Assembly: GCF_008727875.1 (NCBI RefSeq)
Contig: NZ_VTWS01000006.1
Span: 496,001-560,000 of the forward strand
Length of the DNA: 64,000 bases
Reading direction: 5' to 3'
Source: Larkinella humicola
Lineage (GTDB): Bacteria > Bacteroidota > Bacteroidia > Cytophagales > Spirosomataceae
In this document: positions 25,424-33,837 of the stretch, one piece after another
How the letters are laid out: every line of letters begins with the position of its first letter
Position numbering within the stretch: the first letter of the stretch is position 1
Notes under the pieces: generated by a model
Databases searched by the model: none
Told to the model about the DNA's origin: nothing
What the model saw: only the letters and a program-made list of their open reading frames with translations
Position numbers and translations under genes: made by a program

Positions 25424-28400
25424 TCAATGCTGCAGGAGTAATTTGGCGGTTTGGTTCATGGTGTCATTCGATAAGCGGATCAAATACAAACCATCGGCTT
25501 GCTTGCTTAGGTCGATACTTACCGCCTGTTCGTCCCCCGTTCCGGCAACCGGTTTTGCATAAACCGTTCTGCCATCGACTGCCACGACGGAAAGCGTCGC
25601 TTCTTTGCCTTTATCCAACGTGAAACGAACGCGTGTCGATCCATTGGTCGGATTGGGGTTGACCCGCAAACGCTCCGCAGGTTCTGAACTGGAAATGGCC
25701 GATAGCCGTCCACCACTACAGGCCGTCAGGAATGAATAAGGAGAAGCTTCGGTGCCCGACTGCCGTACTTGCAGCGTAAAGGTTGTACCCGTACGCTGCC
25801 AGGAAGGTACAGTAAACGTGGGGTTTGTCGTCCACGCAGCCAAACCCGGAACCTGGTATTCAAGGGTAGTCCCGTTCCCTCCCGAAGTAGCAATCGTTAG
25901 ATTGCCCGTATTACAGTTGTAAGTTGGGGTTACGATTGTTAAGGTACCACCACCCGTCGGTGGGTTCGTGGGAGGATTCGTCGTCCCTCCATCACAGGTC
26001 GTCAGGAAGGCATACGAATTGGCTTGCACACCCGATTGCCGCACCTGCAGCGTAAAGGTTGTACCGGTCCGTTGCCAGGAGGGGATCGCAAACGTGGAAT
26101 TCGTAGTCCAGGCAGCCACGCCCGGAATCTGATATTCAATTGTACTTCCATTGCCTCCCGACGTATTGATTGTCAAATTGCCCGTATTACAGTTGTAGAT
26201 TGGGGTTACGATCGTTAAAGAGCCTCCGCTTGGTGGGTTCGTCGGCGGATTCGGGGTACCACCCGGACAACCCGTCGACTCGAAACGGAACAAACGTTGA
26301 TTCTGGAAGCCTTCACTGGTCGATCCCCAGAGTTGCAATTGGGGGTCGTTGCCGTAATTTTTCATGTCCCAGGTCACGCCATTGCTCCCGTTGATGCGGT
26401 AGGCTCCGCTGCCATTGTCCTGAATCGTCCACAGTTGCCGGGTATCCCCGGAAGACGCACTCAGGCGCAGGAGTTCGCCATTGTTTAGATCGTTGACACT
26501 CATGGCCAGCCCACTGCCATTTTGCGTTACAAAGCGATACTGATTGGCGGATGTCGTTTCAGCTTTCCAAATCTGATTGTTCGCTCCGTTGGCTCCCCGT
26601 TGCTCGACGGTGTTGCCCGAAAGGGCTTCCATGAGCTGATTGGTCTGGACGGAACGGATCACATAACAGCCACTTAAGGAACCGGTAGGCGGATTGGTGG
26701 GCGGAGGGGTCGTTCCGCCGGAACAGCCGGAGGTCTGCACGTAAAACCGCTGGCTATCCCCGCCGTGTGGGCTCCACAAATGCAGGCCCGCGCCGTTGTC
26801 CTGACTGGGTCCCTCCACATCGGCGGCCAGGGCATTGGAATACGAGGGCACGAGTTTGTAGGTGCCGTCACCGTAGGCTTCCAGCCGCCACTTTTGTTGG
26901 GCAACATTATTCCAATCGTATTGATTGACAAGCGTGCCAGAACCTGTACCGGCTCCGGCAGCATCCATGACTTTGTTGCTGAATTGGGAGATCATGCGGT
27001 AGAGGGAGCCATCGACCACTTCGAGTTTGAAAATCTGATTGGTAGAACCGTTGCCATCCTGCTGACGGATGCGGGTGCCAGCATTTCCATCGGCCACCTG
27101 CAGGAACTTGTTGGAATGCTTGGCTTTGAGCGTGTAGCAGCCGGTGGCGAGGGGGGCTGAACCAGTGGAGCCATCGTTAGTGTCGTCAACGATAACATAA
27201 GGATAATCAACACTCTGGGTGATCACGTAATTTCCCCGATCATTCTGCATAATAGCCCGGTGAGTCCCCACGCACTGCCCTGGCAAAGTTTGGACATTAC
27301 ACACCGGCGCATCGGCATTAGTAGAAGAGCCATTGTCCGTACTCCAGATATAATTTGAGTATCCGCCCGGCGCGGATACCGTACGGCCATCATCACTGAT
27401 GTCTACGCCTTGTGGCTCGGTGCCTAAATCCTGCACGGTAACCGGAAATGTGTTCTCACAGACCGTTTTTAGTTTGTCGAACCAACGGTCGGCAACAACA
27501 TTCAATCCGTCGTTATTGAAGTGAACCGGCTCATCAGCACCTGAACCGGCAGGGCGTCGAAAATTCGTTCCTAAATCATCGGTATACGGTCCGGCGTACA
27601 CATTGCCGGGTGCTCCGACACTGGCCAACCGTGCATTTAAATCATTGGCATTCTGACCATCCCGAACGACCGATGATGAATGGTAATTGCGGTTGGGCGT
27701 ATAATCATAAATGTAGGAGGTTTGGGCAACGACCCAGGGAACCGCCGGGCCACTATAAAATTCACGGGATTTTTTAATTACCTCAGCGAGTTTCTGACGA
27801 TAATCACCAGCATCCCGCACCCAACGTTTCTCAATTTTGTCTTCGGCAAATGGGGCGGAAATAGGATTAAAAGATTTGTCACGTAGTTCTCTATCGCTCC
27901 AACTTTCACGTTCCTGTGGTTCACCAGACGTAGCATCTCGATACGCCTTGGTATCGGTTTCACCCTGCATCCACAAAACCGCCCGAACGCCATATGCATT
28001 GGCGTAGAACTTGAGCATGTTGGCAAAAAAGTAAAATGGCGAGCCAGCAGCATAGCGATTTACGGTGATATTTGAAGAATTGGTCTGGCTTGAAGCCCGG
28101 GCATTGGGATTGGTGGAACTGATCCACTGCGTAACAGTGGTTCCGCCATACCCTGCATTAAAAAAAGCCACTGGTGCCTGACACTCATTCGCCAGTTTTG
28201 CCCCCAGCGATGCCCAATACCAAAGGGAACCGCCGGTAGGACCTATGCCGCCAAAGTGATCTTTAGTGCCGACCAGACGCTGGATTTCCCGATAAGATGA
28301 AGGCAATTTCGGGTCATTCGGATCATAACTTCCAAGATTAGCTTCCGGAATGACATCTGGCGAAACCCGCACGGCATCCATTCGCTGGGTGTTGGAAGCC

Positions 28401-28849
28401 GTTAATCCGAAACCGCCCTGGGCATTGGATTGCCCGGCGATGACAAATACCTCTCCCACGCCCACCTTGCGTTTGGTTTCGTAATTTCGTTTGATCAACG
28501 GGAAGGTAGTGATCTGTGTGGCCTTCACTGTTAACTCATACCATCCCTTCTCAACCATAACCGATCCGCTAAATACGGTCTTGCTGCGGGAAATAGGGAT
28601 GGAAATAGGCGCAGCACCCGTCGGATTGCCGTTGACCAAATCCAGCTTCTGGAGCGATGCCGAAACGACATACCCTCCAATCAACATATATTTGGTATTC
28701 AAATCACCCCGGACAATGATCTTACCCTGATGGTTCGAATTTTGCTGATAGACAGCTCCATCGATGGGAATACTGACGGTGAGTTTTTGGGCGATGCTAC
28801 AAGTAAATAACCCCAGACTAAGTAAAAAAGTAAGTAAGGTTTTAGTCAT
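25424..28849 (-). CDS. Secreted SGNH carbohydrate esterase with two ricin lectin domains and T9SS sorting domain
   Basis: 1141 residues from ATG 28849, which begins a signal peptide (MTKTLLTFLLSLGLFTCSIAQ). Order: an N-terminal beta domain (to about 125); an SGNH/sialate O-acetylesterase-like domain (about 130-465) with FVIAGQSNAQGG carrying the nucleophile Ser, FNAGYGGTT, WMQGETD, and VHFNNDGLN carrying the catalytic His; a linker; two ricin-type beta-trefoils with QxW-like motifs (about 570-708 and 727-857); two near-identical tandem beta modules (YNCNTGNLTI to TFTLQVRQSG) joined by NPPTNPPT linkers; and a type A C-terminal sorting domain (NPNPTNGSTRVRFTL). It is exported by T9SS and probably deacetylates glycans. 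A sialate substrate would fit the sialidase locus 7 kb away but is not shown. Confidence 0.85.
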   Translation of the reverse strand: MTKTLLTFLLSLGLFTCSIAQKLTVSIPIDGAVYQQNSNHQGKIIVRGDLNTKYMLIGGYVVSASLQKLDLVNGNPTGAAPISIPISRSKTVFSGSVMVEKGWYELTVKATQITTFPLIKRNYETKRKVGVGEVFVIAGQSNAQGGFGLTASNTQRMDAVRVSPDVIPEANLGSYDPNDPKLPSSYREIQRLVGTKDHFGGIGPTGGSLWYWASLGAKLANECQAPVAFFNAGYGGTTVTQWISSTNPNARASSQTNSSNITVNRYAAGSPFYFFANMLKFYANAYGVRAVLWMQGETDTKAYRDATSGEPQERESWSDRELRDKSFNPISAPFAEDKIEKRWVRDAGDYRQKLAEVIKKSREFYSGPAVPWVVAQTSYIYDYTPNRNYHSSSVVRDGQNANDLNARLASVGAPGNVYAGPYTDDLGTNFRRPAGSGADEPVHFNNDGLNVVADRWFDKLKTVCENTFPVTVQDLGTEPQGVDISDDGRTVSAPGGYSNYIWSTDNGSSTNADAPVCNVQTLPGQCVGTHRAIMQNDRGNYVITQSVDYPYVIVDDTNDGSTGSAPLATGCYTLKAKHSNKFLQVADGNAGTRIRQQDGNGSTNQIFKLEVVDGSLYRMISQFSNKVMDAAGAGTGSGTLVNQYDWNNVAQQKWRLEAYGDGTYKLVPSYSNALAADVEGPSQDNGAGLHLWSPHGGDSQRFYVQTSGCSGGTTPPPTNPPTGSLSGCYVIRSVQTNQLMEALSGNTVEQRGANGANNQIWKAETTSANQYRFVTQNGSGLAMSVNDLNNGELLRLSASSGDTRQLWTIQDNGSGAYRINGSNGVTWDMKNYGNDPQLQLWGSTSEGFQNQRLFRFESTGCPGGTPNPPTNPPSGGSLTIVTPIYNCNTGNLTINTSGGNGSTIEYQIPGVAAWTTNSTFAIPSWQRTGTTFTLQVRQSGVQANSYAFLTTCDGGTTNPPTNPPTGGGTLTIVTPTYNCNTGNLTIATSGGNGTTLEYQVPGLAAWTTNPTFTVPSWQRTGTTFTLQVRQSGTEASPYSFLTACSGGRLSAISSSEPAERLRVNPNPTNGSTRVRFTLDKGKEATLSVVAVDGRTVYAKPVAGTGDEQAVSIDLSKQADGLYLIRLSNDTMNQTAKLLLQH

Positions 28850-28898
28850 GACAATATCAATTAATTGTTTGTACATTCACTATTTTGATTACAAATTA

Positions 28899-29813
28899 TT
28901 AGGGGCACTCATATTCATAATCGGTGACACCGACGCCGGACAGATCATCCTCAATTAACCAGCCACCAATCAGCGGTTTGCCATGCACAATCCGACGTCT
29001 GACCTGACCTTGCTGGTCGTACCAATAGTTGTAGGTTTTCTGATATACTTTCTGGGTACCAAAGTCAGGAGAGGACTCCAATTGCCAGACTTCTTTCAGT
29101 GGCAGATTGCGGCTTTCGTTACCCCGAAACTGGTGGATGACCGGCAGATTAGGACGTGTCATATTGAAGCTGAAGTGGCGTAAAAACCGATCGTAGGCAA
29201 ACCACTCTCCATTGCGCATTCCCCAAGATTGGTATTCCACTTGTTCAATCATATTTCCATCGACATAAATATGCGTATATCCCGGACGATTAGGACTGTC
29301 ATCAGCCAGTTGGTAATCCTGATTATAAATCAGATAAGATTCTCCTAAGCCCCGGTATCGGTTGATTAAACCTTGGCCATTTAATGATGTTGTATCAATC
29401 CGAATAGTAGGTTCTGTCTCCCCTTTATAGAGTACCTCATAATAATCAATTAGATAATGTGATTCGTACGTGTAGCGATGCCTGGTATACAGATTGTTTA
29501 ATAATTTTTCGTACACTTCTACAAGCCTATTTTGAGCGTCATAGGTGTATGTCATTTTGGCAACACAACTGATGGGCATTTTCCGGCCATCGTCCAGCGT
29601 AATGGTTTCGGGTTCCCAGAGCAGATCGCCCGTCCGGCCATCTGATGGGTCTTTGTACGTAGTTTTGACAATCTTACATCCCTTTGGTGGTTGCGGCAAG
29701 TTGGTCGGGTCGGTCACCCAACCGTTGGGATGCAGATCCCGGTCTTTTTTGCAGCTTATGGCCATCGCCAGCAGACTAAGCAAAAACAGGATGGATAAGA
29801 AAGAAGTCTTCAT
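28899..29813 (-). CDS. YD-repeat-like lipoprotein, paralogue 1
   Basis: 304-residue predicted lipoprotein (signal with lipobox LLAMAISC, Cys about residue 21). I do not recognise a named family. The body contains motifs of the type TYTYDAQNRLVEVYE and KTYNYWYDQQGQVRRRIVHG, similar to the YD/RHS-like strands of wrapped beta-sheet proteins. It ends VTDYEYECP. It shares layout, the FRGNESRNLPLKEVWQLE block and the C-terminal motif with the gene at 30091-30954 (FWGFESRNLLMHESIELA, VFDYEYDC), so the two are tandem paralogues. Codons are more AT-rich than in the neighbouring catabolic genes. Function is unknown. Confidence 0.68.
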   Translation of the reverse strand: MKTSFLSILFLLSLLAMAISCKKDRDLHPNGWVTDPTNLPQPPKGCKIVKTTYKDPSDGRTGDLLWEPETITLDDGRKMPISCVAKMTYTYDAQNRLVEVYEKLLNNLYTRHRYTYESHYLIDYYEVLYKGETEPTIRIDTTSLNGQGLINRYRGLGESYLIYNQDYQLADDSPNRPGYTHIYVDGNMIEQVEYQSWGMRNGEWFAYDRFLRHFSFNMTRPNLPVIHQFRGNESRNLPLKEVWQLESSPDFGTQKVYQKTYNYWYDQQGQVRRRIVHGKPLIGGWLIEDDLSGVGVTDYEYECP

Positions 29814-29982
29814 GGGTGATCTAAAAGGGACGGGACAAACCTATAATTTACAAGACAAACAATCAAAGATTTTATGCGCTTTTTTACGTAAGTTTCCAAT
29901 ATAAAAACCCTGTAAATCAAGCGGTTATTAGAACCAAATCGGTAACATGATTCTAAATCGCTAAAAATGAGGGTTGTAAATT

Positions 29983-30090
29983 TCAACTACACTCATATTC
30001 AAAATCGGTTACTACAAAGAGTGGCCTGTAGTGAGATGGAGAACCATTTAAATTTAGGAACGTCTGGAGGTAGTTTGGCTGGCAAGGTGC
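29983..30090 (-). pseudogene. C-terminal remnant of a third YD-repeat-like lipoprotein
   Basis: Between the two paralogues, directly after the stop of the upstream one and in the same frame, the minus strand encodes a short open stretch ending VVTDFEYECS and a stop. This matches the C-terminal motif of the neighbours (VTDYEYECP, VFDYEYDC). There is no start codon or signal. It looks like the tail of a lost third copy, left by unequal recombination. Confidence 0.55.
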
Positions 30091-30954
30091 TTAGAATTGC
30101 TCAGCGTTTTTGGGCGGGAGTTTAAAATGAAGGCTGGAAGAAGAACAATCATACTCATAGTCAAACACGACAGTATGTACTTTAGCATCATAGGGCCAGC
30201 CCATCCGTTTTTCACTGTGAGCAATTTTTCTCTTTACACGGCCCTCTTCGTCAAATTCATATGAGTAGTCGGTTGAATAAACCGGTAGCCGGTTGAAGTC
30301 GGCTAGCTCAATCGATTCATGCATAAGCAGATTACGACTTTCAAAACCCCAAAAAGTGTAAATTGGAGACAGACCAGAACGGGTTAAATCATATTCGTAT
30401 TTATAGACATACAACCCATCCAGGTATTTATACTCTTTTACCAAATTACCATTCACTACCTGACCTACGAATTGAATCGAACCACTTAACATCTGTTCGG
30501 TCAAATATCCTTCCGAATCATATTTGACTTTTTGCTGATAAAATTTGGATTCAGCCAACCCTTGTGTGTTTAAGACTATACTATCAATGAATACATGCGT
30601 ACCCCATTGGCGGGAATATGAAGTAGTCTGCTTAAGCATCAATCCCGGCGAATAATCATACTCGACGACCGTAGAGTCCCCGGTTACTACCCGGTCTTTT
30701 TCCCGAATCAGTCGCCCCTGTGGATCATAGGTGTAAAAGCTTTCTTTGTAGAAACTCACGTTTACGTCTTTGCCGCCTACCCGTATTGTTTCCTCATCAC
30801 GAATTAGACGATCACTAGTTGAGGTAGACTTCAATAGGACGCTAACAATCCGGCATGAGGGAATGGGGGCGGTTTCTTCGTTTCGCGGTTTGCAACCAAA
30901 AATTGCTACACATAGTGTGAGTATCAGCCCATAATTGGTTACTGTGTTTTTCAT
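30091..30954 (-). CDS. YD-repeat-like lipoprotein, paralogue 2
   Basis: 287-residue predicted lipoprotein (MKNTVTNYGLILTLCVAIFGC, Cys about residue 21). YD-type strands recur, for example SFYTYDPQGRLIREKDRV, YKYLDGLYVYKYEYD and YSYEFDEEGRVKRKIAH. After the family's C-terminal motif VFDYEYDC there is an extra Ser-rich tail of about 18 residues that its neighbour lacks, followed in the same frame by the remnant of another copy. This suggests the true end was altered by recombination. Function is unknown; such tandem lipoproteins are often surface-exposed and variable. Confidence 0.65.
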   Translation of the reverse strand: MKNTVTNYGLILTLCVAIFGCKPRNEETAPIPSCRIVSVLLKSTSTSDRLIRDEETIRVGGKDVNVSFYKESFYTYDPQGRLIREKDRVVTGDSTVVEYDYSPGLMLKQTTSYSRQWGTHVFIDSIVLNTQGLAESKFYQQKVKYDSEGYLTEQMLSGSIQFVGQVVNGNLVKEYKYLDGLYVYKYEYDLTRSGLSPIYTFWGFESRNLLMHESIELADFNRLPVYSTDYSYEFDEEGRVKRKIAHSEKRMGWPYDAKVHTVVFDYEYDCSSSSLHFKLPPKNAEQF

Positions 30955-31222
30955 ACCCTATAAATTATTTTACCGTTGTACAGTGAAACCTTATGTGGAT
31001 TAAGGCATATTGTTTAAATGTTTGTGCAATAAAACACCTATTTCATACTGGTTAAACTATTCCCGTACTATTTTTTTGTGACCGACAAATTCAGTTTACG
31101 GATCATTTAAAAAGGCAACAACATGTTTTTACAATTACCTGAGCGGTAACGAATTTTGGCTGTTCCTGTGGAGTAGCTGGGGGTGATGATGTAGCACTTT
31201 TAAAACTAAATTTTTACAACAC

Positions 31223-31254
31223 AAAAAAACCGCCCGTCGAATGTCGACGGGCGG
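31223..31254 (-). terminator. Rho-independent terminator of the lipocalin-like gene
   Basis: A perfect 11-bp stem (CCGCCCGTCGA, 31230-31240, with TCGACGGGCGG, 31244-31254) and a 3-nt loop, followed on the minus strand by seven T's. It lies 26 bp after the stop of the gene at 31281. In the remaining gap to 30954 (about 270 bp, AT-rich) I see no other feature. Confidence 0.88.
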
Positions 31255-31280
31255 CCCCTTTATTATTCTGCATCGGCAAC

Positions 31281-31835
31281 TTACGCCTTCTTGAATTCAA
31301 TCGTCATGGTATAGGTGTCCACCTTTCCGTCGCCGTCCAGGTCGTCTTTTTCCGTGATGCTCCATTTCATCGTGCTGCCCGACGTTTCCAGATCATAAAC
31401 CTGGGCACCGTCGCTATCAGTAATCGTCAGTTTATTACCATCTACCGACCATTTGGCGTTGTTAGTCGCCGGGTTGAAATCATCCAGATCATCCGATTTG
31501 CAATTGGGTGAGGGCGTACCAGTAATAGTTCCGTTGCTGTTGAACGTCATTTTGGTGTCCGTCAAACACGCAACGGCTTCCTCTCCACCATATTCCTTAA
31601 AGAACGCCAGCAAATCGGTAACTTTTTGGCCGGTTCCGAAATCAAAACCCGGATTCACTTTCATTCCCGAAATTTTCCAGCTTCCGCTCACCGCCGATGG
31701 TTTTACATCCGGTTCGCCATTGCCATCCTTATCTTTGCTACAGCTTGCAAACCAGAGCGGTAGGGCCAGCAACATAACCATAGTCCATCCATAACGGAAA
31801 TTCACGCGGTTCAAAAGTACGGTTGTCTTTTTCAT
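31281..31835 (-). CDS. Lipocalin-like lipoprotein
   Basis: 184 residues from ATG 31835 (MKKTTVLLNRVNF); an ATG at 31880 would add 15 residues of no signal character. The signal region ends in a lipobox, LWFASC. The mature part SAVSGSWKISGMKV... with MTFNSNGTITGTPS and AKWSVDGNKLTI follows the one-barrel lipocalin-like pattern of small Bacteroidota lipoproteins (lipocalin-like/DUF5004 type). LDGDGKVDTYTM near the end resembles a calcium-binding DxDGDGxxD loop. Role unknown; it probably binds a small hydrophobic ligand or is structural. Confidence 0.75.
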   Translation of the reverse strand: MKKTTVLLNRVNFRYGWTMVMLLALPLWFASCSKDKDGNGEPDVKPSAVSGSWKISGMKVNPGFDFGTGQKVTDLLAFFKEYGGEEAVACLTDTKMTFNSNGTITGTPSPNCKSDDLDDFNPATNNAKWSVDGNKLTITDSDGAQVYDLETSGSTMKWSITEKDDLDGDGKVDTYTMTIEFKKA

Positions 31836-32135
31836 TTGTTGTTTGATTTGATTGTTAGAAAAGTTTGATTTGTGATTCAAAATTGGGCAAAATTGGTGCG
31901 GCCAGCCAGTGCATTACGCCTGAATTGCCTATATTGAGGTTTAAACAGGTACTTCCGTCTGCTGAAGTGCATTCACCGGTTTTTTTGGCTTTTCGGAGAT
32001 CGTTTTTGAAGGTCGATACCCGTTCTGTTTCCGAATTTGGATCATACCGACTACCGCCTGTAAGGCAAAACAAATACCCCATCCATTAAAAATAATCTTC
32101 TGTGTAACTCTGTCATTTAGCATGTTCCCGGTATT
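31836..32135. other. Intergenic region with no supported gene
   Basis: About 300 bp between two divergently transcribed genes. A minus-strand frame at 31944-32123 could encode a 60-residue peptide with one weak hydrophobic segment and a basic tail, but it has no ribosome-binding or promoter evidence, so I do not call it. The stretch presumably holds the promoters of the flanking genes. Confidence 0.5.
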
Positions 32136-32143
32136 TAATTTTG
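32136..32143 (+). promoter_or_regulatory. Candidate -7 promoter element for ybjQ
   Basis: TAATTTTG, an exact match to the Bacteroidota -7 consensus TAnnTTTG, 58 bp before the ybjQ-like start. The -33 box at standard spacing is weak. Confidence 0.45.
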
Positions 32144-32201
32144 AGGAACAAGTCATCATTCAAACCAGGAACCGCCCGACGGTTACACCGAGATCAAGTC
32201 T

Positions 32202-32522
32202 ATGCTGATAACAACTACTTCGAATATCGAAGGCAAACGGATCACAAAATACCTGGGCCTGGCCAACGGTGAAGCCATCATTGGCTCCAACCTGATTAAA
32301 GATTTCTTTGCTACCGTGCGCGACGTAGCGGGCGGACGTTCAGGCGCTTATGAACAGGCCCTGCGCGAAGCCAAAAGCATTGCCATGAAAGAGATGATCG
32401 AACAGGCCCAGCGGCTGGGTGCCAATGCGATTATTGGCGTCGATCTGGATTATCAAACCATCGGCGGCAACGGCGGCTTGCTCATGGTGAGTGCCAACGG
32501 CACGGCGGTGGTGATCGAGTAG
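32202..32522 (+). CDS. YbjQ/UPF0145 family protein
   Basis: 106 residues, the normal length. It begins MLITTTSNIEGKRITKYLG, has GEAIIGSNLIKDFFATVRD and GGRSGAYEQALREAKSIAM, and ends in the conserved AQRLGANAIIGVDLDYQTI block; all are hallmarks of the YbjQ (heavy-metal-binding-like, UPF0145) family. This small cytoplasmic protein assembles into a pentamer in solved homologues and has no agreed function. It is convergent with the barrel gene that follows, with 9 bp between stops. Confidence 0.92.
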   Translation: MLITTTSNIEGKRITKYLGLANGEAIIGSNLIKDFFATVRDVAGGRSGAYEQALREAKSIAMKEMIEQAQRLGANAIIGVDLDYQTIGGNGGLLMVSANGTAVVIE

Positions 32523-32531
32523 TCGGGAGGC

Positions 32532-33578
32532 CTAGCGTCTTCCCAGCGGGAAAACATAGCCCAGCGAAAATGTTGCTACCTGCTGGCTGACGTATTCCGC
32601 CGGTTGGGGATCGGCGTCGGTTCCGAGGCTGTAATTGTACCGTCCTTCGATCAGCAACCGGCCCGGCCCGGCCGGAATCGATACGCCCAGGCCGCCGGTT
32701 ACGCCGTATTCGAGCCGCGCATCGTCGCTGGTTAGCTTCTGTTTTTCGTCGGCCAGCGTTTCGCCATCCACGACAAACTTATACCGGGCATCCAGGCCGT
32801 AAGCCACATACGGCCCCGCATTCACGAAAAACCGGGTTTTGCGCCCGAAGGAAAGTTTCAGCAGCAGCGGAACTTCAATGGCGTTGGCAGAAGCCTGGAG
32901 CGAGAATTTCTGGCCTTCTACCTCCCCCGCAAATTTCGCCGACCGGCGCGTATACAGGATCTCCGGTTGAATCGAGAAGACGTTGCCAATCCCGTAATTG
33001 ATGACCAGACCACCCGTAAAACCCGGAGCGGTTTCGGACGCACCACCAACGCCGTCCAGATCACCGCCCGGCGCATATTCGTTCAACAGCGCATTGACGC
33101 CCCCCCGAATACCGATCGACAAGCCCCGGCCCGAATACGCCGATTCGGTTCTGACGCGGGCCGGTTTCTCCGGTTTGGCCACTTTCTCGGCCTTTGGCGC
33201 CTTCGCCGGTTTTTCGGCTTTCGCTTTTTTCGAGCGTTTCGTCGCTTCTTTCGAAGGCGTCTCCGCTTGCGGCTTGGTCTCCACAACGGTTTGCTGGGCC
33301 AGCATCGGTTCGGCTTCGGCCGTCGCCGTTACGGATTCCACCGCCGTGGTCGTGGCTTTGGGAGCCGTCGCAACTGCGGGCTTCGTGGCGGGTTTCTTCG
33401 CTGCCGTGGCCGTGGTTTTCGGCTTGGCAGTGGTGGTTTTCTTCGGGGCCGCTGCCACCGGTTTCTTTTGTACGGCGACAACCGGCTTGGCGGCCGTCGT
33501 CGGTTTGGGTTTGGTGGTCTGCGCTTCCGCCAGCAGGCCAACCGCCACCAGGCACATGGTGAATAGTGATGCTTTCAT
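32532..33578 (-). CDS. Outer-membrane beta-barrel protein with long Lys/Ala/Pro-rich linker
   Basis: 348 residues: signal peptide (MKASLFTMCLVAVGLLAEAQ), then about 120 residues of low complexity made almost only of Lys, Ala, Pro, Thr and Val (KPVVAVQKKPVAAAPKKTT style, later AKAEKPAKAPKAEK), then an eight-stranded OMP_b-brl/porin-family barrel starting about residue 150 (GLSIGIRGGVNALLNEYAPG) and ending VATFSLGYVFPLGRR. The barrel is a common Bacteroidota type related to OmpA-like porins. The linker looks like a histone H1/TonB-type disordered spacer and would lie in the periplasm or in contact with peptidoglycan. A promoter with a perfect -7 box lies at 33621. Confidence 0.82.
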   Translation of the reverse strand: MKASLFTMCLVAVGLLAEAQTTKPKPTTAAKPVVAVQKKPVAAAPKKTTTAKPKTTATAAKKPATKPAVATAPKATTTAVESVTATAEAEPMLAQQTVVETKPQAETPSKEATKRSKKAKAEKPAKAPKAEKVAKPEKPARVRTESAYSGRGLSIGIRGGVNALLNEYAPGGDLDGVGGASETAPGFTGGLVINYGIGNVFSIQPEILYTRRSAKFAGEVEGQKFSLQASANAIEVPLLLKLSFGRKTRFFVNAGPYVAYGLDARYKFVVDGETLADEKQKLTSDDARLEYGVTGGLGVSIPAGPGRLLIEGRYNYSLGTDADPQPAEYVSQQVATFSLGYVFPLGRR

Positions 33579-33620
33579 CGGGTGTTCAATCTGTGTGTAT
33601 ATCTGTTGTTACTGATGCTG

Positions 33621-33651
33621 CAAAATTAGATCCTTGAACAACGCCCCGAAA
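33621..33651 (-). promoter_or_regulatory. Promoter of the linker-barrel gene
   Basis: On the minus strand TTTC (33651-33648), 19 bases, then TAATTTTG (33628-33621), a perfect TAnnTTTG -7 box. Transcription would start about 35 bases before the ATG. Confidence 0.55.
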
Positions 33652-33659
33652 GAGAAGAA

Positions 33660-33681
33660 CTACGCGATTTTCATCGCGTAG
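33660..33681. other. Perfect hairpin beside the linker-barrel promoter
   Basis: CTACGCGA (33660-33667) and TCGCGTAG (33674-33681), six-base loop, immediately upstream of the -33 box at 33648-33651. There is no T-run on either side, so it is not a terminator. Position and symmetry suggest a protein-binding site, or an independent small hairpin. Confidence 0.4.
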
Positions 33682-33705
33682 TTTCCCTGTAGCATTTCAC
33701 GACAC

Positions 33706-33739
33706 AAAAAAAGGCAACCCGTTAGCCAGGTTGCCTTTT
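33706..33739 (-). terminator. Rho-independent terminator of the AAA+ ATPase gene
   Basis: AAAAGGCAACC (33709-33719) and GGTTGCCTTTT (33729-33739) form an 11-bp stem with a 9-nt loop; the minus strand continues into a run of seven T's. It lies about 100 bp after the ATPase stop, beyond hairpin A2. On the plus strand only four T's follow the stem. Confidence 0.8.
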
Positions 33740-33749
33740 ATGGGTATAA

Positions 33750-33827
33750 GGTTTACGGTTTTCAGTTTACGGTGATTGACACGCTCTTAAGCATGCGTCA
33801 GCCACCGTAAACTGAAAACCGTAAACC
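33750..33827. repeat. Dispersed hairpin family A, copy 2
   Basis: GGTTTACGGTTTTCAGTTTA...GGTG on the left matches the right arm 33795-33827 (GCGTCAGCCACCG, then TAAACTGAAAACCGTAAACC), about 33 bp with three mismatches and a loop of about 10 nt. This is the most regular member of the family. It lies between the ATPase stop (33838) and the terminator. Confidence 0.85.
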
Positions 33828-33837
33828 CTAAACTATT

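Noticed and set aside
25700-26230. Tandem repeats that could suggest a CRISPR or satellite
   Set aside because: They are two long (about 270-bp) in-frame coding modules of the esterase/lectin gene, with normal protein translation.
31944-32123. Possible 60-residue minus-strand protein
   Set aside because: A weak hydrophobic segment only, no promoter or ribosome-binding evidence, and it overlaps another equally weak frame.
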